Positions 50,754-58,172 of a stretch of 64,000 bases of DNA are shown piece by piece (within the stretch, counting starts at the first letter, position 1; the number at the start of each line of letters is the position of its first letter). The translations under genes were made by a program, and so were the position numbers. Where the stretch lies: NCBI RefSeq assembly GCF_030408555.1, contig NZ_CP047048.1, positions 1,550,001 through 1,614,000 of the forward strand, read 5' to 3'. A model generated the notes under the pieces. The model worked only from the letters and a program-made list of their open reading frames with translations, ran no database searches and was not told the origin of the DNA. This DNA is from Corynebacterium aurimucosum. Its GTDB lineage: Bacteria > Actinomycetota > Actinomycetes > Mycobacteriales > Mycobacteriaceae.

Positions 50754-51341
50754 TTAGCCTTCTGAGCCTTCTCCACCAGCGCGGCGGGTCTTTGCTCCGA
50801 AGGCAAAAAGCGCTGCGCCGACAACGAGAACTGCCCCTACGCCAATGATCCATCTGGCCGCGGTGGGCAAGGAGCTCAGCGGATCCTGAGACTCCTGCGC
50901 CTCTTCGCCTTCCTTGGCACCATCAGCAGAAGCATCTGCAGCCTCATGTCCGCCGGCCCCAGAGCCCACGCTAAACGGCACGGAACCGAGCGTGGAGTGG
51001 CCATCGGAGGAGGTAATGCGGAAACCTACCTGGTATTCACCATCGCCAGGTTCGATGTCCTGAGGAACCTCAACGGTGAGATTGCGGCCATCAATGGTTG
51101 GGGTGGCGTCAAAGAGCACCTCGCCGCTTGACTTATCGCTCACGGCAAAAGTATTGAAGTCATCCCGGGGAATACCAGAGAACTCTAGTGTGATTTCACG
51201 CGGAAACTCTTCCAGCGGTGCGTCACCCACCACGTTTCCGCCAATGACTGAGTCATGTGCCACCGCTAGCGGCGCGGACAACCCAATCGCAAGGCCCGCG
51301 GCCCCAGCGGCAATTCCCGTAGTGACCTGACGCAGCTGCAT
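50754..51341 (-). CDS. CopC-domain copper-binding membrane protein
   Basis: This 195-residue exported protein has a signal peptide ending AVAHD, so the mature N-terminus would carry the histidine that CopC uses to bind copper. The CopC beta-barrel spans about residues 29-125 (PREITLEFSG, TVEVPQDIEPGDGEYQVGFRITSSDGHST in parts), followed by a charged linker and a C-terminal membrane helix. CopD is not present. It is the first of a three-gene group with PCu(A)C and Dyp peroxidase. Confidence 0.83.
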   Translation of the reverse strand: MQLRQVTTGIAAGAAGLAIGLSAPLAVAHDSVIGGNVVGDAPLEEFPREITLEFSGIPRDDFNTFAVSDKSSGEVLFDATPTIDGRNLTVEVPQDIEPGDGEYQVGFRITSSDGHSTLGSVPFSVGSGAGGHEAADASADGAKEGEEAQESQDPLSSLPTAARWIIGVGAVLVVGAALFAFGAKTRRAGGEGSEG

Positions 51342-51529
51342 TTCCCGGACTACTCCTTGATGGTCTGATGAAACTTTTGATTGAAGGCTCCCTCATCCTA
51401 TCGCCGGGAGGGATCCTCGAGCCAATCCTCACCCCGCGCGAAATGCGCGAGGTTACCAAGTAGTCGTTGCACGCGGCGGAAAAGTTCCCAGCCCTCTCCA
51501 GCAGCAAGGTCGTGTTTCTTATAAGACTT

Positions 51530-53620
51530 CTAGTGGCTACGTCCGCGCAGAAGGATAACTACCAGGATGATTACGGCAACAGCGATGATGCCCAGCGCAG
51601 CGGCTAAGAGATAGCCAAGAATGCCAAAGCCAAAGCCTTCATCCTCATCGGCGCTTGCTGCTTGGTCCACTTTTCCTTCGTCACCATCACTCTTCGGTGC
51701 CTCAGTCTGGTCCTTGACGGGTTCATAGATTGGGCCTTGGATTGGCTCCCCCAACACCTTGGACGTGAGGTAATACTTCATGGTGGCACGTTTGTCAGTG
51801 AAATTGCCTTCACTATCCGCTAGATTATTCCCCGTACCTGCATCTAGTGTCACCACGATGTAGTAGTCACCCTCCAACCAGTTCGCGTTGCCATAAGAGG
51901 GTGCAGAATCCGAGCTGAAGCGGTTAGTGAAAGCAATAGGGTTTGCTGCCGAGACCGATCCCTCGTCCCCCTCATCGGGCCAGATCAAAGACTCATGCTC
52001 TCCAGCTTTCTCACGAACTGGATTGAGGATAGACACATCGAGGCCTGAGTACTGGAGAGCCTTCTTATCCGAAGCCTCTCCAGCTCTAATTGCGGCAGCC
52101 AACTGCTGTCCTTCCTTCATGGGGACCTTGTAGACGTGCGCTTCGCCCTGAACAATGTCGGTTTCGATGGCCTGACCGCTGCGAAGCTCCGTGGCATTGT
52201 CAAACCAGTTTCCGGGAGCCATCTGTTCAGCATCGTTGGCGTTGGCATGGAGTTCGCCGTCCAGCTCGCTGCTAAGACCACTAACAAGCTCGTCAATGTT
52301 GGATACTGGGTCAACACGGTGAAGCAGAATCTCCACGTCGAAAGGTTCATCGGCCTTGTACTGGCCTGCGCGCATCGCCGTCAAGACCAAGTCGCCCTGG
52401 CAATTCTTGGAACCGATTTCGTAGGTATAAGCGCTAGCGTTTGCCAAGGCCTCAGATACAGTGCCGGTGTTCGCACTTTCCCAGTCAGCTGTGCAATCAT
52501 CTGAGCCTTCGTCGCCACCATGCGTACCCGTTGGCGGTTCTGTACCATCGCCGAAAAATGTCTTCAAATACAGGTCGTTCGGTGTTCCCACTGCACCTTC
52601 AAGTGTCTTGTACATCGTCGCCACATAGCGCTCACCCGGCTTGACGGGGATCGACCATGACTCAGCATGGAAATCGGTGCGAGATTCCTCGCCGCCGTTC
52701 GGTGGGGCATCCAACTCCGCGCGGAAGATGAAGTCCTCACCAGACTCCCAGCGTGGAAGCTGCGTTGGTCGGCTGATGTCTTCGGTGCCTTCAATCTGTT
52801 CAACATCGGATTGATAGATGTCCGCGGCGCGCCCTGCTGCCTTCTTGATCATCGCTGCCAATGAGTCTGCATCATCGGCGTCAAGATACTCGCCGCCAGC
52901 GGCATCTGCAATACAGGAGAGCTCCTTTCGGGCCTCCTCATCGACGTTAAAACCAATGGTGTTGATGACCAGATCGACGCCCTGCTCGTGAAGCTCTTTG
53001 GCCACCTCACATACTGGCGGCGGCGCACAGGTATCGATTCCATCAGAGACAAGCACAATGGTGCCGTGCTGGCCACCCAATTCCTCGGCGGCCTTCTTCA
53101 GGGAATCACCGATCGGGGTGTAGCCCTTTGCATGGAGCGCATCGATCGGGCCAGTGAAAGAATCCCCTACATCCTCTTTGGGGCCACTGACCACGTGGAT
53201 GTCTTGGCACCCTGCTTCCTGATTCTCTGGTGCTTCGTCGACCGTGCCGCCGTAAGTAACAAGACCTAGTGGGATAGTCCCACCAAGCTCAGAGACGAAC
53301 TTCTTCGTTGCGTCCTTCGCGGCGTCGAGGCGGGTCTGCCCGCCAGCGTCTTGCGCATTCATCGAGCCAGAAGAATCGAGAACAAGCATCGTCGCGCCGC
53401 TCTCGGGATCTGCGGCGTCCCCATCGGGGCCGGACTCCGGGTTATTCGTGGTAGCGGCCTCGGAGCTCGGAGCTGTGCTGGACGACACCCCGGTCGGATT
53501 CTGCGCAGACGCTGGCACCGCAACGACGGTGAGAAACGCGATGAGTAGCGCTGCGAGAATAGCAAAGACCCCGCGTAACAGGCCCTGCGGGGAAGACGAA
53601 GGTGGAGAAAAGGCTTTCAT
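51530..53620 (-). CDS. large VWA-domain membrane protein
   Basis: This 696-residue exported protein has a signal peptide in residues 1-40 (ending PASAQ). A VWA domain follows with an intact MIDAS, LDSSGSM at 81-87, and further motif residues in the LVTYGG and VLVSDGIDTC segments. A long C-terminal part of beta-rich character and a final membrane helix (YLLAAALGIIAVAVIILVV) with a short basic tail follow. Its ligand is unknown; the MIDAS suggests metal-dependent protein binding at the surface. It lies alone between the copper genes and the tRNA array. Confidence 0.82.
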   Translation of the reverse strand: MKAFSPPSSSPQGLLRGVFAILAALLIAFLTVVAVPASAQNPTGVSSSTAPSSEAATTNNPESGPDGDAADPESGATMLVLDSSGSMNAQDAGGQTRLDAAKDATKKFVSELGGTIPLGLVTYGGTVDEAPENQEAGCQDIHVVSGPKEDVGDSFTGPIDALHAKGYTPIGDSLKKAAEELGGQHGTIVLVSDGIDTCAPPPVCEVAKELHEQGVDLVINTIGFNVDEEARKELSCIADAAGGEYLDADDADSLAAMIKKAAGRAADIYQSDVEQIEGTEDISRPTQLPRWESGEDFIFRAELDAPPNGGEESRTDFHAESWSIPVKPGERYVATMYKTLEGAVGTPNDLYLKTFFGDGTEPPTGTHGGDEGSDDCTADWESANTGTVSEALANASAYTYEIGSKNCQGDLVLTAMRAGQYKADEPFDVEILLHRVDPVSNIDELVSGLSSELDGELHANANDAEQMAPGNWFDNATELRSGQAIETDIVQGEAHVYKVPMKEGQQLAAAIRAGEASDKKALQYSGLDVSILNPVREKAGEHESLIWPDEGDEGSVSAANPIAFTNRFSSDSAPSYGNANWLEGDYYIVVTLDAGTGNNLADSEGNFTDKRATMKYYLTSKVLGEPIQGPIYEPVKDQTEAPKSDGDEGKVDQAASADEDEGFGFGILGYLLAAALGIIAVAVIILVVILLRGRSH

Positions 53621-53747
53621 GATGTCTACTTCCTTGAGACGACAAGACTGTGAGAAACATCATAAACAGCTGACTGGAAGTTCTCTCGCTGACGGGGAAG
53701 AGCCCCCTCACCCCCCTTAATCCTTAACCCCCCTTAAAATCCGGGAG

Positions 53748-53786
53748 ACAGAAAACTAAAAGTGCCCCTCCAATTTGGAGGGGCAC
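53748..53786 (-). terminator. intrinsic terminator of the tRNA array
   Basis: GTGCCCCTCCA and TGGAGGGGCAC form an 11-pair stem with loop ATT at 53762-53786. On the minus strand it is followed by TTTTAGTTTTC. It lies just after the last tRNA gene (tRNA-Gly at 53793). Confidence 0.9.
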
Positions 53787-53792
53787 TCGATG

Positions 53793-53868
53793 TGGAGCGG
53801 ATGACGAGACTCGAACTCGCGACCCTCACCTTGGCAAGGTGATGCGCTACCAACTGCGCTACATCCGC
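53793..53868 (-). tRNA. tRNA-Gly (GCC), copy 1
   Basis: The minus strand folds as a standard 76-base tRNA, with acceptor GCGGATG and the anticodon loop carrying GCC. The CCA end is encoded. It is identical in sequence to the two other Gly copies in the array and is the last gene before the terminator. Confidence 0.95.
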
Positions 53869-53870
53869 GT

Positions 53871-53888
53871 GACGAGCTCTCGCTCGTC
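53871..53888. repeat. spacer hairpin between tRNA-Gly 1 and tRNA-Val 1
   Basis: GACGAG and CTCGTC are perfect six-base arms with loop CTCTCG. Each of the five spacers in the array has such a hairpin, but the sequences differ. Confidence 0.7.
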
Positions 53889-53911
53889 GTGGGCTCCTAG
53901 TGGAAACCCTG

Positions 53912-53983
53912 TGCGCGATACTGGGATTGAACCAGTGACCTCTTCCGTGTCAGGGAAGCGCTCTCCCGCTGAGCTAAACGCGC
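53912..53983 (-). tRNA. tRNA-Val (GAC), copy 1, with an acceptor-stem mismatch
   Basis: The minus-strand tRNA has anticodon GAC. The 5' acceptor strand reads GCGCGTT and the 3' strand ATCGCGC, so position 6 is T opposite T67. The second copy in this array reads GCGCGAT and pairs fully. A second difference lies in the D arm (CAGCGGG here, CAGTGGG in the other). CCA is not encoded. It is probably still foldable but weaker. Confidence 0.9.
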
Positions 53984-53988
53984 TCACG

Positions 53989-54006
53989 GCACCCAGAGTT
54001 GGGCGC
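53989..54006. repeat. spacer hairpin between tRNA-Val 1 and tRNA-Cys
   Basis: GCACCCA and TGGGCGC pair with one A-C mismatch around the loop GAGT. Confidence 0.6.
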
Positions 54007-54015
54007 CTGCTCTTG

Positions 54016-54086
54016 AGGTGGAAACGGGAATCGAACCCGTGTGCACGGTTTTGCAGACCGTTGCCTCACCACTCGGCCATTCCACC
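54016..54086 (-). tRNA. tRNA-Cys (GCA)
   Basis: The minus strand gives acceptor GGTGGAA and anticodon loop CTGCAAA, with GCA. The discriminator base is T (U73), as expected for cysteine. CCA is not encoded. Confidence 0.95.
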
Positions 54087-54088
54087 GT

Positions 54089-54100
54089 GGCGATACCGCC
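54089..54100. repeat. spacer hairpin between tRNA-Cys and tRNA-Gly 2
   Basis: GGCG and CGCC are four-base arms around the loop ATAC. It is the shortest of the five spacer hairpins. Confidence 0.5.
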
Positions 54101-54117
54101 TCACACACTACATGTGC

Positions 54118-54193
54118 TGGAGCGGATGACGAGACTCGAACTCGCGACCCTCACCTTGGCAAGGTGATGCGCTACCAACTGCGCTACATCCGC
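54118..54193 (-). tRNA. tRNA-Gly (GCC), copy 2
   Basis: Its sequence is identical to copies 1 and 3, with the CCA end encoded and anticodon GCC. It lies in the middle of the minus-strand array. Confidence 0.95.
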
Positions 54194-54197
54194 ATTC

Positions 54198-54229
54198 GAA
54201 ACCAGGCCCGGTTTCTAGGACTAAGTCCT
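54198..54229. repeat. paired hairpins between tRNA-Gly 2 and tRNA-Val 2
   Basis: GAAACC and GGTTTC pair around AGGCCC at 54198-54215. AGGACT and AGTCCT pair at 54217-54229 around a single A, so the inner pairs would open. Confidence 0.6.
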
Positions 54230-54231
54230 TG

Positions 54232-54303
54232 TGCGCGATACTGGGATTGAACCAGTGACCTCTTCCGTGTCAGGGAAGCGCTCTCCCACTGAGCTAATCG
54301 CGC
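54232..54303 (-). tRNA. tRNA-Val (GAC), copy 2
   Basis: The acceptor GCGCGAT pairs fully with ATCGCGC. The anticodon is GAC. CCA is not encoded. It is the intact counterpart of the mismatched Val copy 300 bases away. Confidence 0.95.
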
Positions 54304-54314
54304 CTATGCATTTA

Positions 54315-54364
54315 TCAAGACTCTTACTTGAACCTAGCCAAGTGACCTTGACTTCAAGAAAGTC
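54315..54364. repeat. hairpins between tRNA-Val 2 and tRNA-Gly 3
   Basis: TCAAG and CTTGA pair at 54315-54331, and GACTT and AAGTC pair at 54350-54364. Both have short loops (7 and 5 bases). Confidence 0.55.
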
Positions 54365-54365
54365 C

Positions 54366-54441
54366 TGGAGCGGATGACGAGACTCGAACTCGCGACCCTC
54401 ACCTTGGCAAGGTGATGCGCTACCAACTGCGCTACATCCGC
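54366..54441 (-). tRNA. tRNA-Gly (GCC), copy 3
   Basis: This is the first gene transcribed in the minus-strand array. Its sequence is identical to the other Gly copies, with CCA encoded and anticodon GCC. Confidence 0.95.
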
Positions 54442-54731
54442 ATTGCACGTTCCCGGCCGGTATGCCGTGGTGCGAGAAGAAACTTTATCGTGCGCCGCCC
54501 CAGTTTCCAAATCCGCAGCCCACGGCACTAATCCCCTGACTTCCAACAGGATTCAGATTACATCAGTGTGATTGAGACTGCAGTTACAACGGACACGGCA
54601 GGGATGGCGGTTGCAAGCCCCCTTATTAACTCCATCAAGGCTCTAGTGCCGACAAGCCACAAATTAAAACACGGTTGAGCTGGACGATTAGGGGTTTCCA
54701 TATGCGCGGTGTACTTTAAAGCCTGCACCGA
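54442..54731. other. gene-free divergent region between tRNA genes
   Basis: This stretch of 290 bases separates the minus-strand tRNA array from the plus-strand tRNA-Val (CAC). It must hold both promoters, but neither could be placed by eye. Small reading frames that cross it overlap the tRNA gene antisense and look random. Confidence 0.6.
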
Positions 54732-54806
54732 GGTTCTATAGCTCAGTGGGAGAGCGTTCCGTTCACACCGGAAAGGTCGCTGGTTCAATCCCAGCTAGGA
54801 CCACCA
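54732..54806 (+). tRNA. tRNA-Val (CAC)
   Basis: The acceptor GGTTCTA pairs with TAGGACC. The anticodon loop TTCACAC carries CAC, and the CCA end is encoded. It is transcribed alone on the plus strand. A 12-base palindrome (CTCCACGTGGAG) at 54848-54859 follows without a T run. Confidence 0.95.
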
Positions 54807-54942
54807 TTATTACTGCGAGTCAGCAACATGCAGTACTGGATAAAAGCCTCCACGTGGAGATGATGAGGATAATAAACCTGCATTCATCCTTTCTCGCGGG
54901 GGTGTTTTCTCGTTGCGCCTCATACTGACCACCGGAGCTAGA

Positions 54943-54950
54943 CGCATACC
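54943..54950. repeat. left target-site duplication of the insertion sequence
   Basis: CGCATACC directly abuts the left end of the element, and the same eight bases directly follow the right end at 56398-56405. An eight-base duplication fits the IS256/IS1249 group. Confidence 0.88.
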
Positions 54951-54991
54951 GGCTTAAGGGACATTTCGTGTGGATTTGCGGCGTGTCGCAC

Positions 54992-55014
54992 TAAGGGACA
55001 TTTCGTGTGGATTT
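54992..55014. repeat. internal second copy of the left terminal repeat
   Basis: The 23 bases starting TAAGGGACATTTCG are the same as 54955-54977 in the outer left end, 37 bases apart. The transposase stop codon falls within it. Confidence 0.88.
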
Positions 55015-56224
55015 AGGAGCGTCCGGCCCAGCCTTTTCTTATGCCTAAGCTGGGGTTCCATTCGCTGTCGATGTGGATGTCGTATGTGGCTGGTCGCCCG
55101 TCTGGGTGGCCGCGTCGTGTGAGTTCTTCTCTTGCCCAGGCTGCGCGTGCTGCTTTTTCTCCTTGGCGTCCGAAGTCTTGTTGCTTGGCTAACTCCAGTG
55201 GCGCTACAGGGTCTTCGGTGTGGGTGTAGAGCCACCAGTCCATGGTGATGCGCTGATGCTCATCGAACATGCCACGATGGTTTCCGGCTAAGTCTTTGAG
55301 TTGTTTGTTGATGCCGCCTTCCAGCAGGTTCGTGGTGGCTTTTAAGTCTTGCGTGACACCTTCAGGCGGGTCAAGGAAGGTAAATAATTGTCCGGCGTGG
55401 ATGAGCTTTTCTAGCCGTTTTAGAGCCCTGCGGGCGTTGCGGTGGGTGTACCACCATTTCTGGTTGGGGCTGACCCATTTCGGTACTTGGCCTGCCGGTA
55501 TAGCACTGCGGTAGGTTCGCTCTTTAAGCCAATCAGCAAAGGTAATGCGGGTGTGGTGGACTGCAGCTGTAAACCGCGCAGCATCTTCACGGTTGCGTAC
55601 TTGGACAAGCATGTAGCCCAGTTTCCGGATTGCTTTATGCGCTGGGTGAATCGGGTTGCGGCTGATATCAGCAAAAGTGTTGCGCTGGACGTGAACTAGG
55701 CAGCGCTGAATGGCAACGTCGGGCCATTTAGTGCGCAGTGCCTTGAGCGCTCCGCCTGCCCCGTCGGTGGTGACGATGAGTGGTTGCGCGATTTTGTCGA
55801 GCAGTTTCAGGTACTCGTATGAGCTTTCACGCAGGCACCAATGCCAGGCGATGACGTGTGTATTGGTGCAGGCTACCAACAGGCATTTCTTGTGAAAGTA
55901 GGTGCCGTCGATAAAGACCTGATCGTAAACACGATAGGGGTCAGAAGAAGTGGGCACGGTGATAAACCACAGCAGCTTAAACCACCGGGTCAAAGTCCGC
56001 CTTGTTACCCCAAGGCGCTTGGCTAAATGGTCTGCAGATTCGCCGGAGAGAATCCAGTCAATAAAGATTTTGAAATGCCGAATCTCGCTGGCGTGTGCGC
56101 GGGTATTAATCGATGAAACGTTGCATTTAGGACATAGCCAGCGTTGGGTTCCTGCCGCGGTCTTGCCGTTCTTAACCAGTCCATGGCCGCACACGTCACA
56201 CGACGGCCGATTCCTATTAGCCAT
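55013..56224 (-). CDS. IS1249-family transposase
   Basis: This 403-residue transposase has an N-terminal zinc-ribbon-like pair (CDVCGHGLV and CPKCNVSS), then a helix-turn-helix region RLGVTRRTLTRWFKLLW. The catalytic core shows QVFIDGTYFHKK, VTTDGAGGALKAL and LLEGGINKQLKDL, probably the D, D and E positions. I recognise it as the IS1249 type, common in Corynebacterium and known from erm(X) transposon Tn5432. No resistance gene is here. The frame is intact, so the element may be active. Confidence 0.88.
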   Translation of the reverse strand: MANRNRPSCDVCGHGLVKNGKTAAGTQRWLCPKCNVSSINTRAHASEIRHFKIFIDWILSGESADHLAKRLGVTRRTLTRWFKLLWFITVPTSSDPYRVYDQVFIDGTYFHKKCLLVACTNTHVIAWHWCLRESSYEYLKLLDKIAQPLIVTTDGAGGALKALRTKWPDVAIQRCLVHVQRNTFADISRNPIHPAHKAIRKLGYMLVQVRNREDAARFTAAVHHTRITFADWLKERTYRSAIPAGQVPKWVSPNQKWWYTHRNARRALKRLEKLIHAGQLFTFLDPPEGVTQDLKATTNLLEGGINKQLKDLAGNHRGMFDEHQRITMDWWLYTHTEDPVAPLELAKQQDFGRQGEKAARAAWAREELTRRGHPDGRPATYDIHIDSEWNPSLGIRKGWAGRS

Positions 56225-56372
56225 AGGAATTGGCCTTACCGCACCAGCAGCAGTCCTCCTATCACAGACCTAGGACTATCCAGTGTTGATTTCACAGATC
56301 GGGCCGTTGGAACCGATCCAAAATCAAGATCACCGCATTATCCCAGGCTGCCCCAGGAATCCGTATCGGTTT

Positions 56373-56397
56373 ATCCACACGAAATGTCCCTTAAGCC
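56373..56397. repeat. right terminal inverted repeat of the insertion sequence
   Basis: ATCCACACGAAATGTCCC...AAGCC is the reverse complement of the left outer end over about 25 bases. Confidence 0.85.
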
Positions 56398-56405
56398 CGC
56401 ATACC
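56398..56405. repeat. right target-site duplication
   Basis: CGCATACC follows the right end of the element directly and matches the eight bases before the left end. Confidence 0.88.
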
Positions 56406-56522
56406 TTAACGCGTTGGGGTCACGGCACGGTCGAACAAGCCTGCACAACATTGAACCTGCCCCCCTGGCGCAGTTATCCAATTACTCCATAAAAGTTCAC
56501 TAGCAACAAGTGCAGGAATAGG

Positions 56523-57419
56523 ATGATTTTCGTGCAGTTGCCAAAGTTTGGCCCAGCCTGGGCAGGCGCCTTGATGGGAACCTCCATTGCGTCAACTTTG
56601 TCGGGTTTACATGGTTTAGACGTAGGCCAAATTGTCTTCGCTCTTATCGCAGCAATGCTGCTGGTGATTTTTACCGTGGGGGCAAAGAATGAACCTCCTC
56701 GGCACCAGAACATGGCGGCGTGGGGGATGTACACGATGGGTCTGCTGGCGTGCGGCTCGGCGTGGACTGCGTTAACCGGAAACGTTGCCTTCCAGTTAGT
56801 AAGTTGGTGGATTGGTGCACCGCTTTCTGTCGTGGTGTGCCTGTGGCAGCTCTGGGGGTTATTCCAGCAGCCGCACCACTACGACAAGCCCGCTTTTCCT
56901 TGGGGGCTAGCGCTGGTTTCCCCTATGGTGGCGGCGACCTCCGCAGGCCAATTGGCTATCAACCATGGGCAGTTCTATCACTTTGCCGGCGAGCTGTGCT
57001 TCTTCCTCACCTTCATCACGGCAATTCCGCTGTTCGCCTACTGTTACCGGTCTCTTGTACAACGCCGAGATAGGCCGTGCGGCGCAGCTGCTGGTACAGC
57101 GTGGATCCCGCTGGGCGTGGTTGGTCAATCAACGGCCGCCTCGACTTTGCTTTTTGACGCCCACCTCTACGGCATCATCATGTTCGCCATCGGAGCACCC
57201 TGCGTAGCATTCGCCATGTACTGCTTCTACCAAGCGGTATTCGCGTGGGCTCCCTACGGCCCCGGCTGGTGGGGTTCGACCTTCCCAGTCGGAACGCTGT
57301 GCCTAGGCTCATGGGATGAAGGCTGGCACCAGTTGTCCTTCGCTTTACTGGTGCTCTTGCTGCTCCACTGGGGAGCCTCCGCGCTGCGTTTCGGCACGTG
57401 GCGGCTCCAGAGCGCCTAA
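56523..57419 (+). CDS. TDT-family (TehA/SLAC1-like) transporter
   Basis: This 298-residue membrane protein has about nine or ten hydrophobic segments and the layout of the tellurite-resistance/dicarboxylate transporter family. GPAWAGALMGTSIASTLSG at the start and LVSPMVAATSAGQLA in the middle resemble the conserved pore helices, and the TFPVGTLCLGS block late in the protein is a TDT signature. The substrate could be C4-dicarboxylate, sulfite or another anion; it is not known. It starts 117 bases after the insertion sequence, which may influence its expression. Confidence 0.78.
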   Translation: MIFVQLPKFGPAWAGALMGTSIASTLSGLHGLDVGQIVFALIAAMLLVIFTVGAKNEPPRHQNMAAWGMYTMGLLACGSAWTALTGNVAFQLVSWWIGAPLSVVVCLWQLWGLFQQPHHYDKPAFPWGLALVSPMVAATSAGQLAINHGQFYHFAGELCFFLTFITAIPLFAYCYRSLVQRRDRPCGAAAGTAWIPLGVVGQSTAASTLLFDAHLYGIIMFAIGAPCVAFAMYCFYQAVFAWAPYGPGWWGSTFPVGTLCLGSWDEGWHQLSFALLVLLLLHWGASALRFGTWRLQSA

Positions 57420-57436
57420 ACTTCTGAAGCTCGGCC

Positions 57437-57476
57437 CAGCCCACAGCCCAGTCCAGCGCAGGGGCAGCCCAGCCCA
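57437..57476. repeat. CAGCCCA short repeat cluster
   Basis: Three copies of CAGCCCA (57437-57443, 57444-57450, 57465-57471) and a partial fourth lie in the 91-base gap between the transporter and reductase genes. Function unknown; possibly neutral. Confidence 0.5.
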
Positions 57477-57510
57477 GGCATAGTCACCCTTTGAGGTACC
57501 GTGGGGCGCC

Positions 57511-58161
57511 ATGAGTGACACTGCGCTGATAGAACGCCTGCTGGGCCCAGACCAAGAAGGAATCCGCTTAATTGCGGTGAGTACGCTCCACGGCTCCGCC
57601 ACCATCGATGGCACCTCCGAACCGATGGGCAACGACACCGACGCTGAACTCTTTGCCGCCCTACGCGAGTGGGCGGACGTTGCCGTCGTCGGCTCAGCCA
57701 CGGTGAAAGCAGAAGATTATGGGCCGGCGTCAAATACCCGTCTCGCCGTCTTCAGCCACTCCCTCGATTTTTCCGGCTTCGAGGACTTCATTGCAGCTGG
57801 CCCCCTCGTGCTTACCCCCGCAGAACGCGCATCTTCACTCGAGGCACGGCGCTTAGCCGACGCTGGTGCCGAAGTCGTCAGCACAGGTACCGGAACCATG
57901 AGCGAGGCTATTGCTGCCCTCCGCGCCCAGGGCGCGCGCCGCATCAGTTGTGAAGGTGGGCCATCCGTCTACTCCGCCTTTATCGCAGAAGGCCTCGTAG
58001 ACAAGCTGTATTTGACGCTTGATCCGCACCTTTCCCCTTCCGTCGAAAAGCCAGTCGTTGACGGCGAGGCCACCTCCCCCGCGCTCAAGCTCGAGCTAGA
58101 GAACGTCACCGCCGTCGACAACACGGTGTTTCTGCGCTACCGGCGCACTCAGACCCCGTAA
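57511..58161 (+). CDS. RibD C-terminal-domain / dihydrofolate reductase-fold protein
   Basis: This 216-residue protein has the RibD reductase fold. Seen are LIAVSTLHGSATIDGTSEPMGNDTD near the start (residues 20-44), VAVVGSATVKAEDYGP, RRISCEGGPSVYSAFIAEGLVD and LYLTLDP. Its M. tuberculosis counterpart (Rv2671) also lies ahead of aftC and has been linked to dihydrofolate reduction and antifolate resistance. Whether it reduces a pterin or a pyrimidine here is unknown. It precedes the aftC GTG by 12 bases. Confidence 0.82.
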   Translation: MSDTALIERLLGPDQEGIRLIAVSTLHGSATIDGTSEPMGNDTDAELFAALREWADVAVVGSATVKAEDYGPASNTRLAVFSHSLDFSGFEDFIAAGPLVLTPAERASSLEARRLADAGAEVVSTGTGTMSEAIAALRAQGARRISCEGGPSVYSAFIAEGLVDKLYLTLDPHLSPSVEKPVVDGEATSPALKLELENVTAVDNTVFLRYRRTQTP

Positions 58162-58172
58162 ACTGTGCTGCC

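Larger units (their letters stand above)
54951..56397 (-). mobile_element. IS1249-like insertion sequence, complete
   Basis: The element is 1447 bases, bounded by terminal inverted repeats of about 25 bases (left 54951-54975, right 56373-56397) that begin GGCTTAAGGG at each outer end. It is flanked by a perfect 8-base target duplication. It carries one transposase gene on the minus strand. A second copy of most of the left repeat lies inside, at 54992-55014, over the transposase stop codon. No coding sequence appears to be interrupted; the target lies between tRNA-Val and the TDT transporter gene. Confidence 0.9.

Noticed and set aside
54558..54788. A 76-codon frame crossing the tRNA-Val (CAC) gene
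   Set aside because: Its first part is the antisense of a tRNA, and there is no ribosome-binding site or homology.
54807..54942. A prophage or island attachment site at the 3' end of tRNA-Val (CAC)
   Set aside because: No second copy of the tRNA end and no integrase gene was seen in the window; only the small insertion sequence lies nearby.
54951..56397. The insertion sequence as part of a composite resistance transposon
   Set aside because: Only one copy is present, it has its own target duplication, and no resistance gene is beside it.
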